From IMG/VR virus record IMGVR_UViG_3300046750_000783, positions 1 to 21,578 of that record: a stretch of DNA of 21,578 nt; one strand, 5' to 3'. A model generated the notes under the pieces. The model had not been told where the DNA came from. It saw nothing but the letters and a program-made list of their open reading frames with translations, and did not search any database. Below, piece after piece: positions 1 to 7,942 of the stretch (position 1 is the first letter of the stretch; each line of letters starts with the position of its first letter). The position numbers were made by a program, and so were the translations under genes. This DNA comes from a virus.

Positions 1-12
1 TTAGATATTGGC

Positions 13-369
13 ATGTCTTATTTAGAAGGGTTCGGTAAAAAACACTCTTTGGATGATAGCCAGTTAGAAAAACTAGGTAAAAAAATAGTAGATCAATTAT
101 ATAAAGGTGATGTTGGTAAAGCATATGATGCTATTGTTAAAAGAGGTGTGATGAAAGAAGATGAAGATAAAGAACCATCTAAATCAGATCTTAAAAAATC
201 AAAAGGTTTAGCTAAAGCAAAAGAAGAACTTGCTCAGTTAACTAAACAAATGAAAGCTTTAGCTCGTAAATATAAAGAAGCAGAAGGTGAAGAAAAAGAA
301 AAATTAGTAGCTGATCTTAAGAAAAAAACAAAACTTAAGAAAGAATTAGATGCTATTATAGATAAATAA
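13..369 (+). CDS. Small charged helical protein, unknown function, possibly 5'-truncated
   Basis: A 118-residue, Lys/Glu-rich protein. The first 50 residues look like a compact helical segment. After an acidic linker (about 49-58), residues 59-118 form a long charged helix with coiled-coil character. There is no signal peptide or membrane segment. The reading frame stays open from the window edge to the ATG at 13 (codons TTA GAT ATT GGC), so the true start may lie upstream. No promoter or ribosome-binding sequence is visible. It lies 8 bp before the next gene and may belong to the operon that ends in the large terminase. By position it could be compared with small terminase (gp16), also small and helical, but I see no specific gp16 signature and do not assign it. 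Confidence 0.6.
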   Translation: MSYLEGFGKKHSLDDSQLEKLGKKIVDQLYKGDVGKAYDAIVKRGVMKEDEDKEPSKSDLKKSKGLAKAKEELAQLTKQMKALARKYKEAEGEEKEKLVADLKKKTKLKKELDAIIDK

Positions 370-377
370 AAAATGTT

Positions 378-761
378 ATGTTAAAATGGTTAAAAAAGAA
401 CTATCAATTATTCGTAATTATAGGGGCTTGTATTTTAGTCTTTAGATTTTTAGATGATAAAGAAAATTATGTAAGCGAATATAATGATAAAATTACTGCA
501 TTAGAAAAAAAAGTTGATTCACTCCATAGTGAAAACGATGAATTAACTTTTAAAATAGATACCTTAAATGTTCAGATAGGTAAATTAGATCAACAATTAG
601 ATCTAAAAGATAATAAAATAAATAATTTAAGATATGAAATTAACACAAAAGTTGATGCTGTTGATTCTTTTAATGACGATGAGCTTGAAAAGTTTTTCAC
701 AGAGCGTTACAGACAGTACATCGATTCAATTGAAAAAACCAATAGCAAAACTGGTAATTAA
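378..761 (+). CDS. N-terminally anchored coiled-coil protein, candidate inner-membrane spanin
   Basis: 127 residues. A short basic N-terminus (LKWLKKN) precedes one hydrophobic helix at about residues 9-26. Residues 32-95 are a periodic, charged coiled coil, followed by a polar tail. This is the architecture of Rz-like i-spanins: cytoplasmic N-terminus, one membrane helix and a periplasmic coiled coil that joins an outer-membrane partner to disrupt the envelope at lysis. The 3' part of the gene (634-761) is overlapped in another frame by the next gene, which encodes an exported coiled-coil protein. Such nesting is typical of Rz/Rz1 pairs. The function is inferred from topology and gene arrangement; I recognise no sequence family. 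A structural or scaffold membrane protein is the alternative. Confidence 0.65.
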   Translation: MLKWLKKNYQLFVIIGACILVFRFLDDKENYVSEYNDKITALEKKVDSLHSENDELTFKIDTLNVQIGKLDQQLDLKDNKINNLRYEINTKVDAVDSFNDDELEKFFTERYRQYIDSIEKTNSKTGN

Positions 762-1047
762 GGATTTAATTACCGGGGATGGAGCTAAAAATGAATTAGC
801 TATTACTATAGATAAAATTAAACTGTTTGAACAAAAAATAGTTTTAAAAGATAGTGTTATTTTAAATTTAAATAATAAAATAAATAATTTTGATTCTATA
901 CTTTTAACAAAATCTGACCAACTATTATTATCTCAAGAATTATCTAAAAGACTAGAACAAGATTTAAAAAAACAAAAATTAAAAAATAAATTAACTATGG
1001 GAGCGGGTATACTAGGAATAGTAGCTGTTGCTATACTAGTAAAATAG
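634..1047 (+). CDS. Exported coiled-coil protein overlapping the previous gene, candidate spanin partner
   Basis: 137 residues. It begins with a typical signal peptide: basic MKLTQK, a hydrophobic core of Leu/Ile/Met to about residue 16, then a Ser-Phe-Ser-Gln sequence at 20-23 that looks like a Bacteroidetes cleavage site. The mature part has coiled-coil segments (about 53-118) and ends in a C-terminal hydrophobic helix (about 121-136). There is no cysteine anywhere, so the lipobox of classical o-spanins is absent. The start lies inside the upstream gene, giving a 128 bp overlap in a +1 frame. The only other in-frame ATGs before position 800 are also inside the overlap (655, 673, 679) and would cut into the signal peptide. 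It ends 1 bp before the terminase start. The spanin role is inferred from topology and nesting. Confidence 0.65.
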   Translation: MKLTQKLMLLILLMTMSLKSFSQSVTDSTSIQLKKPIAKLVIKDLITGDGAKNELAITIDKIKLFEQKIVLKDSVILNLNNKINNFDSILLTKSDQLLLSQELSKRLEQDLKKQKLKNKLTMGAGILGIVAVAILVK

Positions 1048-1048
1048 T

Positions 1049-2623
1049 ATGTCTGATTTAAAAAAGGTAATACGTCAAGAATATATAAAATGTGCTAAAG
1101 ACCCTGTACATTTTATGCGTAAATACTGTTATATACAACACCCACAAAGGGGACGCATACCATTTAATTTATACCCATTTCAAGAAAAAGTACTCAAGTT
1201 ATTTAGAGACAATGATTATTCTGCTGTATTAAAATCTAGGCAATTAGGTATATCTACATTAGCAGCAGGTTATTCTTTATGGTTAATGACATTCCATAAA
1301 GACCGAAATGTATTAGCATTAGCAACTACCCAGGCAACTGCAAGAAACTTAGTAACAAAAGTACAATTTATGTGGGAGAATTTACCTTCATGGCTTAAAG
1401 TAGATTCAGCTGAAAATAATAAATTATCCTTAAGATTAACTAATGGTTCAAAAATACAAGCAAAATCTTCAAATGCCGATGCCGCAAGATCGGAAGCAGT
1501 ATCATTACTAATAGTTGATGAGGCTGCTTTTATTGATAATATTGCTGAGACATGGGCTTCTGCACAACAAACACTTGCAACAGGTGGTGGTGCTATTGTA
1601 CTATCAACCCCTTATGGTACAGGTAACTGGTTTCATCAAACATGGGTTAAAGCAGAACAAGGAGAAAATGAATTTTTACCAATTAAACTACCTTGGTATG
1701 TCCACCCCGAAAGAGACCAAAAATGGAGAGAGGCACAAGATTCATTATTAGGAGATCCTAGATTAGCAGCACAAGAATGTGACTGTGATTTTAGCACTTC
1801 AGGTGATATTGTGTTTTATAATGAATATTTAGAATATTATGAAAAATCTTTCATTAAAGACCCCTTAGAAAAACGTGGAGCAGATCAAAATTTATGGGTT
1901 TGGGAATCACCTGACTATAGTAGAGATTATATTGTAGTAGCGGATGTATCTCGAGGGGATGGCAAAGATTACTCAGCTTGCCATGTAATTGATACTGAAA
2001 GTAATGTACAAGTTGCAGAATATAAGGGGCAAATTAATACTAAAGATTATGGTCATTTATTAGTAGGTTTAGCTACAGAATATAATGAAGCAATGTTAGT
2101 AATTGAAAATGCAAACATAGGCTGGGCAACTATACAAGTTGCTATAGATAGACAATATCCTAATCTCTACTATTCACAACGGAGTGACTCCCCAAATGCT
2201 GATTCGTATTTTGATAAATATCAAGACCACTCCAAAATGGTAGCTGGTTTTACTATGTCATCTAGAACACGTCCTATGGTAATAGGTAAATTTCAAGAAT
2301 ACATTAGTGATAAGGGAGTAACAATACAATCTAGAAGATTAGTAGAAGAAATGAAAGTGTTTATTTGGAAAAATGGTAGAGCAGAAGCCCAAACAGGATA
2401 TAATGATGATTTAGTTATGTCATTTGGTATCGCTATGTACATCAGAGATACAGCACTAAAATTAAGACAAAGAGGTTTAGATGCAACCCGAAATGCATTA
2501 AATAATATAACAGTAAATAGAACACAATACCAAGGTGGGTATTTTTCAAGTGGGACGGATAATCCTTACCATATCGATACTCAAAATGGTGATAAAGAAG
2601 ATATTAGTTGGCTTCTTAGATAA
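1049..2623 (+). CDS. 17: Terminase large subunit (gp17-like DNA packaging ATPase/nuclease)
   Basis: 524 residues against 610 in T4. This protein docks on the portal, pumps DNA into the prohead with its ATPase and cuts the concatemer with its nuclease. ATPase domain: P-loop KSRQLGIST at 62-70, Walker B SLLIVDEA at 152-159 with catalytic Glu158, and coupling motif STP at 186-188. RNase H-like nuclease domain: Asp299 in ADVSRGDGKDYSA, Glu353 in LVIENANIGW, and Asp453/Asp454 in the GYNDDLVMS motif. These match the T4 catalytic acids in order and spacing. The P-loop has Ile where T4 has the Walker lysine; Lys62 at the start of the motif probably replaces it. The start is 1 bp after the upstream stop, with no Shine-Dalgarno. 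The portal gene follows 24 bp downstream behind its own promoter. Confidence 0.97.
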   Translation: MSDLKKVIRQEYIKCAKDPVHFMRKYCYIQHPQRGRIPFNLYPFQEKVLKLFRDNDYSAVLKSRQLGISTLAAGYSLWLMTFHKDRNVLALATTQATARNLVTKVQFMWENLPSWLKVDSAENNKLSLRLTNGSKIQAKSSNADAARSEAVSLLIVDEAAFIDNIAETWASAQQTLATGGGAIVLSTPYGTGNWFHQTWVKAEQGENEFLPIKLPWYVHPERDQKWREAQDSLLGDPRLAAQECDCDFSTSGDIVFYNEYLEYYEKSFIKDPLEKRGADQNLWVWESPDYSRDYIVVADVSRGDGKDYSACHVIDTESNVQVAEYKGQINTKDYGHLLVGLATEYNEAMLVIENANIGWATIQVAIDRQYPNLYYSQRSDSPNADSYFDKYQDHSKMVAGFTMSSRTRPMVIGKFQEYISDKGVTIQSRRLVEEMKVFIWKNGRAEAQTGYNDDLVMSFGIAMYIRDTALKLRQRGLDATRNALNNITVNRTQYQGGYFSSGTDNPYHIDTQNGDKEDISWLLR

Positions 2624-2632
2624 TATTTATAA
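2623..2632 (+). promoter_or_regulatory. T4-late-like promoter ATATTTATAA before gp20
   Basis: An exact ATATTTATAA lies in the gp17-gp20 gap, overlapping the last base of the gp17 stop codon. Its last base is 15 nt before the portal ATG. The same 10-mer recurs before six other late genes at similar spacing. It contains the TATAA core of the T4 late promoter TATAAATA. Promoter function is inferred. Confidence 0.72.
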
Positions 2633-2647
2633 CAATAACTATATACA

Positions 2648-4549
2648 ATGGCAGATACAGGCTTATTTAGTAGACTACAAAGATTATTTTCAACAGATGT
2701 AATTATACGAAATGTTGGGGGTGATCAAATAAAGGTAATTGATAGTAGTGCAATACAACAAAATGGAGAACTACAAACAAATTCATTAATTGATAGATAT
2801 AACAGGCTATATTCTACAAATCCTGCATCTTTATATGGAGCACAATTTAATTTTAATTATCAGTATCTTAGACCTCAATTATATTCAGAATATGATGTAA
2901 TGGATCAAGATGCTATTATAGCTTCTGCCTTAGATATTATAGCTGATGAATGTACATTAAAGAATGATATGGGTGAAGTTTTATCTATTCGTTCTTCAAA
3001 CGAAAATATTCAAAAAATACTTTATAACCTATTTTATGACGTTTTAAATATTGAGTTTAATTTATGGGCTTGGGCAAGACAGATGTCTAAATTTGGAGAT
3101 TTTTTCTTAAAATTAGAAGTTGCAGAAAAATATGGAGTATATAATGTTATACCTTATACTGCTTATCATATTAGTAGAGAAGAAGGATTTAATCCGGAAA
3201 ATCCATCTGATGTAAGATTTAGATATGATCCTAATGGTTTAGTTAACCCAAGTTCAGGAATGTATTCTACTCCAAATAATAAATCCCAAACAGAAAATGG
3301 TATTTTCTTTGACAATTATGAAATGGCTCACTTTAGATTAATCGGAGATACTAATTATCTTCCTTATGGTCGTTCATATATTGAACCTGCTAGAAAATTA
3401 TTTAAACAATATACATTGATGGAGGATGCAATGTTAATCCATAGGATTTCACGAGCACCAGAAAAACGTATTTTTTATATGAATGTTGGGTCTATTCCAC
3501 CTAATGAAATAGATTCATTTATGCAAAAAACTATTTCAAATATGAAACGTACTCCCCACATAGACCAAAAGACTGGAGAGTATAATTTGAAATATAATAT
3601 GCAGAACATGATGGAGGATTTTTATATCCCCGTTCGTGGTAATGATACTACAACAAAAATTGATACTACAAAAGGTTTAGATTATGATGGTATCCAAGAT
3701 GTTGAATATTTAAGAGATAAATTATTTGCTGCATTAAAAATACCTAAGGCCTTTCTAGGATATGATGAAAGTGTAGAAGGCAAGGCTACATTAGCTGCTG
3801 AAGATATTCGATTTGCTCGTACAATTGAAAGAATTCAAAGAATATTAGTTTCCGAACTTAATAAAATAGCACTTGTACATTTATATTCTCAAGGATATAG
3901 AGATGAAGCATTAACAAACTTTGAGTTATCAATGCAAACACCATCAATTATATTTGAACAGGAAAAAATTGAATTAATGAAATCTAAAACTGAATTAGCA
4001 ACTTCATTATTAGAAAATAATTTATTACCTACAGATTGGATATATGATAATATTTTCCATTTATCAGAAGATCAATATGAAGAATATAGAGATTTAAATA
4101 GAGAAGATGCTAAACGTAAGTTTAGACTAGCTCAAATTGAAGCAGAAGGAAATGATCCTGTTGAAACAGGTAAATCATATGGTACACCACACGATTTAGC
4201 TTCATTATATGGTAAAGGAAGAATGTATTCAGACCCAGGAAATGTTCCTGATGGTTATGATACGGATTCAGAATTAGGTAGACCCAAAGATTCTATTTCA
4301 AATATTGGAAAACAAAATAGTAATTTTGGAAAAGATAGATTAGGAGTCAAACGTATGAAAGATACTGATAAAAATGATTCTTCAGATAGTAGAACAGATA
4401 CAAATAAATCGGGTCTAGCTTTAGAAAATGCCCAAACAACTTTGTTAAAAAATAAAAATATGTTTAAAAAAATGAATAAAAAACAATTAGTTTTTGAGCA
4501 AAGTAAAGACAATACATCATTATTAGATGAAAACCAATTAAAGAAGTAA
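2648..4549 (+). CDS. 20: Portal protein (gp20-like)
   Basis: 633 residues. The portal forms the dodecameric ring at the unique capsid vertex, nucleates prohead assembly and is the channel for DNA. Conserved T4-type signatures are visible: the RAPEKRIFYMNVG strand at 269-281, DVEYLRDKLFAALKIP at 351-366 (T4 has YFRDKLYKALNVP), and the helical EDIRFARTIERIQ segment at about 385-397. The protein is about 110 residues longer than T4 gp20 (524). The extra length is a polar C-terminal tail from about 515, rich in Asp, Asn, Ser and Lys and apparently disordered, with a Lys-rich patch near residues 600-615. It has its own late-type promoter and starts at an ATG without a Shine-Dalgarno. A weak GAAGT/ACTTC hairpin at its stop is not a convincing terminator. 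Confidence 0.95.
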   Translation: MADTGLFSRLQRLFSTDVIIRNVGGDQIKVIDSSAIQQNGELQTNSLIDRYNRLYSTNPASLYGAQFNFNYQYLRPQLYSEYDVMDQDAIIASALDIIADECTLKNDMGEVLSIRSSNENIQKILYNLFYDVLNIEFNLWAWARQMSKFGDFFLKLEVAEKYGVYNVIPYTAYHISREEGFNPENPSDVRFRYDPNGLVNPSSGMYSTPNNKSQTENGIFFDNYEMAHFRLIGDTNYLPYGRSYIEPARKLFKQYTLMEDAMLIHRISRAPEKRIFYMNVGSIPPNEIDSFMQKTISNMKRTPHIDQKTGEYNLKYNMQNMMEDFYIPVRGNDTTTKIDTTKGLDYDGIQDVEYLRDKLFAALKIPKAFLGYDESVEGKATLAAEDIRFARTIERIQRILVSELNKIALVHLYSQGYRDEALTNFELSMQTPSIIFEQEKIELMKSKTELATSLLENNLLPTDWIYDNIFHLSEDQYEEYRDLNREDAKRKFRLAQIEAEGNDPVETGKSYGTPHDLASLYGKGRMYSDPGNVPDGYDTDSELGRPKDSISNIGKQNSNFGKDRLGVKRMKDTDKNDSSDSRTDTNKSGLALENAQTTLLKNKNMFKKMNKKQLVFEQSKDNTSLLDENQLKK

Positions 4550-4559
4550 AAAACTTCAC

Positions 4560-4569
4560 ATATTTATAA
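4560..4569 (+). promoter_or_regulatory. T4-late-like promoter ATATTTATAA before the prohead-core genes
   Basis: An exact ATATTTATAA followed by ATA, so the T4 late consensus TATAAATA is fully present at 4564-4571. It ends 16 nt before the ATG at 4586. It is the last consensus copy before the four core genes and gp21, and none precedes gp22 or gp23, so it may drive the whole capsid block. Confidence 0.75.
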
Positions 4570-4585
4570 ATAAATATATTTTTTG

Positions 4586-5452
4586 ATGAAAATAAAACAC
4601 TCCAAGTACAAAAACACAGGTATACTGTTTGAACTATTGGTGCGTCAAATCACTGCGGATACATTAAAAGGTGGGGATTCCCCCGCTATTGATATTCTTA
4701 AAGAATACTTTGTAAAAACTTCTTTAGGTCGCGAGTATAAGTTGTATGAATCAGTACTAAAATCTAATGTTTTAAATGAAGGAAAAGCTAATATAGTAAT
4801 TAGTACTATACTTGAATCTTCTAAAGGGTTTAATCGCACTTCATTAAAGAAACAAAAATATAACTTAATTAACGAAGTCAAAAAACATTATAATCTAGAT
4901 GTTTTCTTTGGTGCTAAAATTAAAAATTATAAAGAACTAGCAGCTTTATATACATTAATTGAAAACCATAATACAGAAATAAATACAAATGTTGATCAAG
5001 TTATTGATAATAAAATAACTTTATTAGAGTATTTAACTAAACATGAAGTTAATACTAAAGAAGTTAAAGAAGATGTTCTTAAGGAATTTCAAACTTATGA
5101 TAAAGACTTAAGAATACTTACTTATAAAGTACTTTTAGAAAAGTTTAATAATAAGTATGATAACTTATCCAGTGAACAAAAACAAGTACTTAAAGAATTT
5201 ATAAACTCAGTAGACTCAGCTCCTGGATTAAGAGACTTTTATAATAGTAAAATAGATGAATTGAAATCTACTTTAAACGAAGAAGCTAAAACTATTAAAG
5301 ATAAAGCTACTCAAATTAAAATTACAGAAGTGGCTAAGTATTTAGTTGAATTAGATAAAACAGCTAAGGTTAATAATGATAACTTAGTTGATTTATTACA
5401 ATATTACGAACTAGTAAAAGAAATTAAAGTAGCAAATGGCGTTCAAGTATAA
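4586..5452 (+). CDS. Conserved T4-like phage protein between portal and protease, unknown function
   Basis: 288 residues from the ATG at 4586. A TTG directly before it (4583) is also in frame, but the ATG is preferred because it lies 16 nt after the promoter element, as at other late genes. The N-terminus is basic (MKIKHSKYKNTGILFELLVRQI), then the protein is almost entirely charged alpha helix, Lys/Glu-rich, with no membrane segment, signal peptide or cysteine. I recall similar proteins with a KHSKYKNTG-LFELLVRQI opening next to the portal gene in marine T4-like phages, but no function is known to me. By position it may act in prohead core assembly or portal docking; that is inference. It overlaps the next gene by 17 bp, so the two are probably translationally coupled. 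Confidence 0.82.
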   Translation: MKIKHSKYKNTGILFELLVRQITADTLKGGDSPAIDILKEYFVKTSLGREYKLYESVLKSNVLNEGKANIVISTILESSKGFNRTSLKKQKYNLINEVKKHYNLDVFFGAKIKNYKELAALYTLIENHNTEINTNVDQVIDNKITLLEYLTKHEVNTKEVKEDVLKEFQTYDKDLRILTYKVLLEKFNNKYDNLSSEQKQVLKEFINSVDSAPGLRDFYNSKIDELKSTLNEEAKTIKDKATQIKITEVAKYLVELDKTAKVNNDNLVDLLQYYELVKEIKVANGVQV

Positions 5453-6209
5453 ACTTAAAGAAGCACCATCCCCAAATTTAGCTGCCCAAGTTGGAGCTAA
5501 AATTGGTGATGTATCCTATTCTAAAGATGGAGATACTAAATTTGTAGTTAATTCTATAGATAAAGAAACAGGCCAAATAGGATGGAAAGTAATTGAACTA
5601 CCCGCATTTGATAAATTAAATGATGATGTTGATAGTTTAGTTTCAACGGCTAAAGGAGTTTATACCAAAACTAAGGATGATGAAAAGTTTAGAGAAATAT
5701 ATGAAGAAGCTAGACTTTTAAGAAATAAAATCAGAAAACACCTTCGTAACGAATACCCAGACGAGTATAAGAGAATGACTATGGAAGGGGAAATTGAAGA
5801 AGCTACGGGTGTTGATGGAGATGTTATAGATTTAAATCCTTCTAATAAAACAAAATTATCCAATTATGTTAAATTACCACACCATTTAGCTGCGGCTCTA
5901 TTAGATGTAGCAGATGAAATGATGGCGGATGAAGCTGATACAATTAAAAACCAACCTCAAATAAAACAAGCTCTTGCATTATTAAAAAAAGCAGCTGAAA
6001 AAGCTATGACAGGGGAAAAAGAAGTTGAAGAAGTATCTACATCATCCGGTGTAGCTGCATACAATACTCCATTTGCCTTTAAAAAAGCAGGTAAAGAAGG
6101 AGTAAAAAATAATGTGTATGTTAAAAAGTTTGGATATAAATTAGTACCTAAGGACAAAAAAGGAAATTATGTTCAAAAAGGTAGTGGTTTAGAAGTAAAA
6201 AACTTTTAA
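5436..6209 (+). CDS. Putative prohead-core-associated protein with N-terminal LxE site
   Basis: 257 residues. It opens with MAFKYKLKEAP. The LKE at residues 7-9 fits the (L/I)-x-E cleavage rule of T4-type prohead proteases, and the next gene opens similarly (MYKYKLNEQE). Residues 15-55 look like a small beta domain and 60-110 are charged helices. Near 195-220 is a GVAAYNTPFAFKKAG segment of the kind I recall as a recurring tag-like stretch in marine phage virion proteins. The C-terminus is basic. It lies in the portal-to-protease interval where T4 keeps genes 67 and 68 for prohead core proteins. A role as an internal core protein processed by gp21 is inferred from position and the putative site. 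Starts inside the upstream gene; ends 1 bp before the next. Confidence 0.78.
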   Translation: MAFKYKLKEAPSPNLAAQVGAKIGDVSYSKDGDTKFVVNSIDKETGQIGWKVIELPAFDKLNDDVDSLVSTAKGVYTKTKDDEKFREIYEEARLLRNKIRKHLRNEYPDEYKRMTMEGEIEEATGVDGDVIDLNPSNKTKLSNYVKLPHHLAAALLDVADEMMADEADTIKNQPQIKQALALLKKAAEKAMTGEKEVEEVSTSSGVAAYNTPFAFKKAGKEGVKNNVYVKKFGYKLVPKDKKGNYVQKGSGLEVKNF

Positions 6210-6210
6210 T

Positions 6211-6453
6211 ATGTATAAGTATAAATTAAATGAGCAAGAAGATAAAGTAAAAAAATTCCATGAAGAAAGAATCATGGCCTTTGATGCTTTAGAAGCTCGT
6301 TTAGAAAACATAAAAAAATTATTACGTCAAGGTAAAATTGAAACAATAAAATACTACAGAGAAAACCCAAAAAGTTATGCTGTAGATAAACCAACAGATT
6401 TAATTGGCGATTATATAAACGATATTGAAACATTATTAAAATCAGAAGAATGA
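6211..6453 (+). CDS. Small helical protein, candidate prohead core protein (position of gp67/gp68)
   Basis: 80 residues. The opening MYKYKLNEQE parallels the previous gene product and contains LNE at 6-8, matching the T4 prohead protease rule (L/I)-x-E. The rest is two or three charged helices (about 12-50 and 62-79). T4 gp67, in the equivalent position, is also about 80 residues and is processed by gp21, but I see no direct sequence match, so the equivalence is positional only. The ATG is 1 bp after the upstream stop and the stop overlaps the next start by 4 bp (ATGA), a sign of translational coupling. Confidence 0.75.
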   Translation: MYKYKLNEQEDKVKKFHEERIMAFDALEARLENIKKLLRQGKIETIKYYRENPKSYAVDKPTDLIGDYINDIETLLKSEE

Positions 6454-7328
6454 AAAAAGCAGATCAATTATTTAAGGAATTAATCAATGAAAATTATATT
6501 GACCTTAAACCTATTAATAAAATAGAAGCTACACCTAAAACAAGTTTTGAAAATAAATTTGCTGAATTTTTAGCTGAAGAAGCTAAAGTTGAAGAAAAAA
6601 AGGTAACTAAAGAAGTTGAAGAAGTAGCTGAAAGTAATTTTGATTATAAAGATGTTAAAAATCTAGATAACCAAATTGGTCAAGAAGTATTAAATGGTAT
6701 TTACTTTGAAGCAAAACAAAACCCAGATAAGTCATTAGAAGAAATTAGAGAAATAGTATCTAAAAACTTAGCTAAGGATGGACAACATTATATGAATAAC
6801 GCTATGTTTGGCATCGATGGTTTAAAAGCTGAAACAATGAAATGTGAAGAAGTTTCAGGTAAACATGCCGCTAGTGGATATTCTGATAAAGTCAAAGAGG
6901 TAGTAAAAGAATCTTTAATGAGTGGAACAACAAATGTTGTTAAAGAAGAAGAAGAAGAAAAAGAAGCTCCAAAACCTAAAAAAGCTAAAAAAGTTAAAAA
7001 AGAATCTATTGACACTAAATTAGCTGAAATTGGTAAAGAAGCAGAAGCTGTAAAATTAGAAGCTCAATTAGACTTTTTACATGATCACATTGCTGAAAAA
7101 TTGGAAAGAGTTAATTCAATTAATGAAGATGAAAATCTTAAAGAATTAATTGATAAAGCTAAAATGAAGCAAATGCAAAAAGAAATTAAAGAGCTAGAAA
7201 AGAAAAAGGCTAAAATGGAAAAAATCTACGAAAAATCTTGTGGTAAAAAATACCAAAAAGAAGAAATTGTAGATGAAATGGAAGTTAACGGAGTTGAAGT
7301 AGAAGAAGTATCTTTAGACCATGAATAG
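6450..7328 (+). CDS. Lys/Glu-rich coiled-coil protein, candidate prohead core component
   Basis: 292 residues, highly charged and mostly helical. The N-terminus (MKKADQLFKELINENYIDL) has an INE at 12-14 that could be a gp21-type cleavage site. Residues about 68-145 form a less charged segment that may fold (contains QHYMNNAMFGIDGLKAETMKC). It is followed by a Glu run and a Lys/Pro/Ala-rich linker (about 165-188) and a long coiled coil (about 190-275) with many Lys and Glu. The composition, linker and location directly before the protease suggest an internal scaffold or core protein, but I do not recognise a family. It overlaps the upstream gene by 4 bp and the gp21 gene by 8 bp, placing it firmly in the head-assembly operon. 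Confidence 0.75.
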   Translation: MKKADQLFKELINENYIDLKPINKIEATPKTSFENKFAEFLAEEAKVEEKKVTKEVEEVAESNFDYKDVKNLDNQIGQEVLNGIYFEAKQNPDKSLEEIREIVSKNLAKDGQHYMNNAMFGIDGLKAETMKCEEVSGKHAASGYSDKVKEVVKESLMSGTTNVVKEEEEEKEAPKPKKAKKVKKESIDTKLAEIGKEAEAVKLEAQLDFLHDHIAEKLERVNSINEDENLKELIDKAKMKQMQKEIKELEKKKAKMEKIYEKSCGKKYQKEEIVDEMEVNGVEVEEVSLDHE

Positions 7329-7926
7329 ATCTCTATTAATAGAAACCCATACATTTAAAACCAACCCTGTTACTTTAACTGAAAATGTTAATAAAGAAAC
7401 AGGAAACTTAATAGTAGAAGGCGTTTTAGCTACTGCTGAAGTAAAAAATGGTAATGGTAGATATTATTCCAAAGAATTATGGGATAGAGAAATGGGCAAA
7501 TATTCTGAACTTATTAAAGAAAGACGTGCTATAGGTGAATTAGACCACCCAGAATCATCAGTTATAAATCTCCAAAATGTATCTCATATAATCTCAGAAT
7601 ATTGGTGGGATGGAGATAATGTAATGGGTAAAATAGAAATATTACCTACCCCCTCAGGAAATATACTTAAAGAAATTATTAAAGCGGGTGTAACAGTAGG
7701 TGTTTCATCTCGTGGTATGGGATCGTTAGAGCAAAATGGTAATGTAATGGAAGTACAAGATGACTTTGAATTATTATGTTGGGATTTTGTTTCAACACCT
7801 TCTAACCCAGGCTCTTATATGCATACCTTAAATGAAAGTAAAGGAGCCATTACTTATGACTATACTAATATAAACAATATTGTACGAGAAATTCTTTGTT
7901 CTAAGGGTTCTTGTCCTGTTTGTTAA
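7321..7926 (+). CDS. 21: Prohead core protease (gp21-like serine protease)
   Basis: 201 residues, close to T4 gp21 (212). The enzyme cleaves scaffold, core and capsid proteins after (L/I)-x-Glu during prohead maturation, then destroys itself. The fold and catalytic residues are visible: the GRYYSKELWDREM segment (47-59), His76 in GELDHPESS, and the serine in TVGVSSRGMGSL (Ser129 or Ser130). Asp155 in CWDFVSTPSNP is a possible third member. LNE at 170-172 could be a self-cleavage site near the C-terminus. The last ten residues carry three cysteines (193, 198, 201) in a C-x4-C-x2-C pattern, unusual for this family and of unknown role. The gene overlaps the previous one by 8 bp and is followed by a structured 122 bp gap before the scaffold gene. 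Confidence 0.94.
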   Translation: MNRSLLIETHTFKTNPVTLTENVNKETGNLIVEGVLATAEVKNGNGRYYSKELWDREMGKYSELIKERRAIGELDHPESSVINLQNVSHIISEYWWDGDNVMGKIEILPTPSGNILKEIIKAGVTVGVSSRGMGSLEQNGNVMEVQDDFELLCWDFVSTPSNPGSYMHTLNESKGAITYDYTNINNIVREILCSKGSCPVC

Positions 7927-7942
7927 TTTTCATAAATACTCA

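Noticed and set aside
378-1047. A single gene broken by a frameshift rather than two genes
   Set aside because: The downstream frame has its own ATG and a complete signal peptide inside the overlap, which a random frameshift would not produce. The overlap fits nested spanins better, although a sequencing check would settle it.
1515-1751. Alternative + frame of 78 codons inside gp17
   Set aside because: It covers the conserved region from Walker B through the coupling motif of gp17. It is low complexity with no independent support.
4543-4557. GAAGT/ACTTC hairpin at the gp20 stop
   Set aside because: It has only 5 AT-rich base pairs and no following T tract, so it is not a credible terminator.
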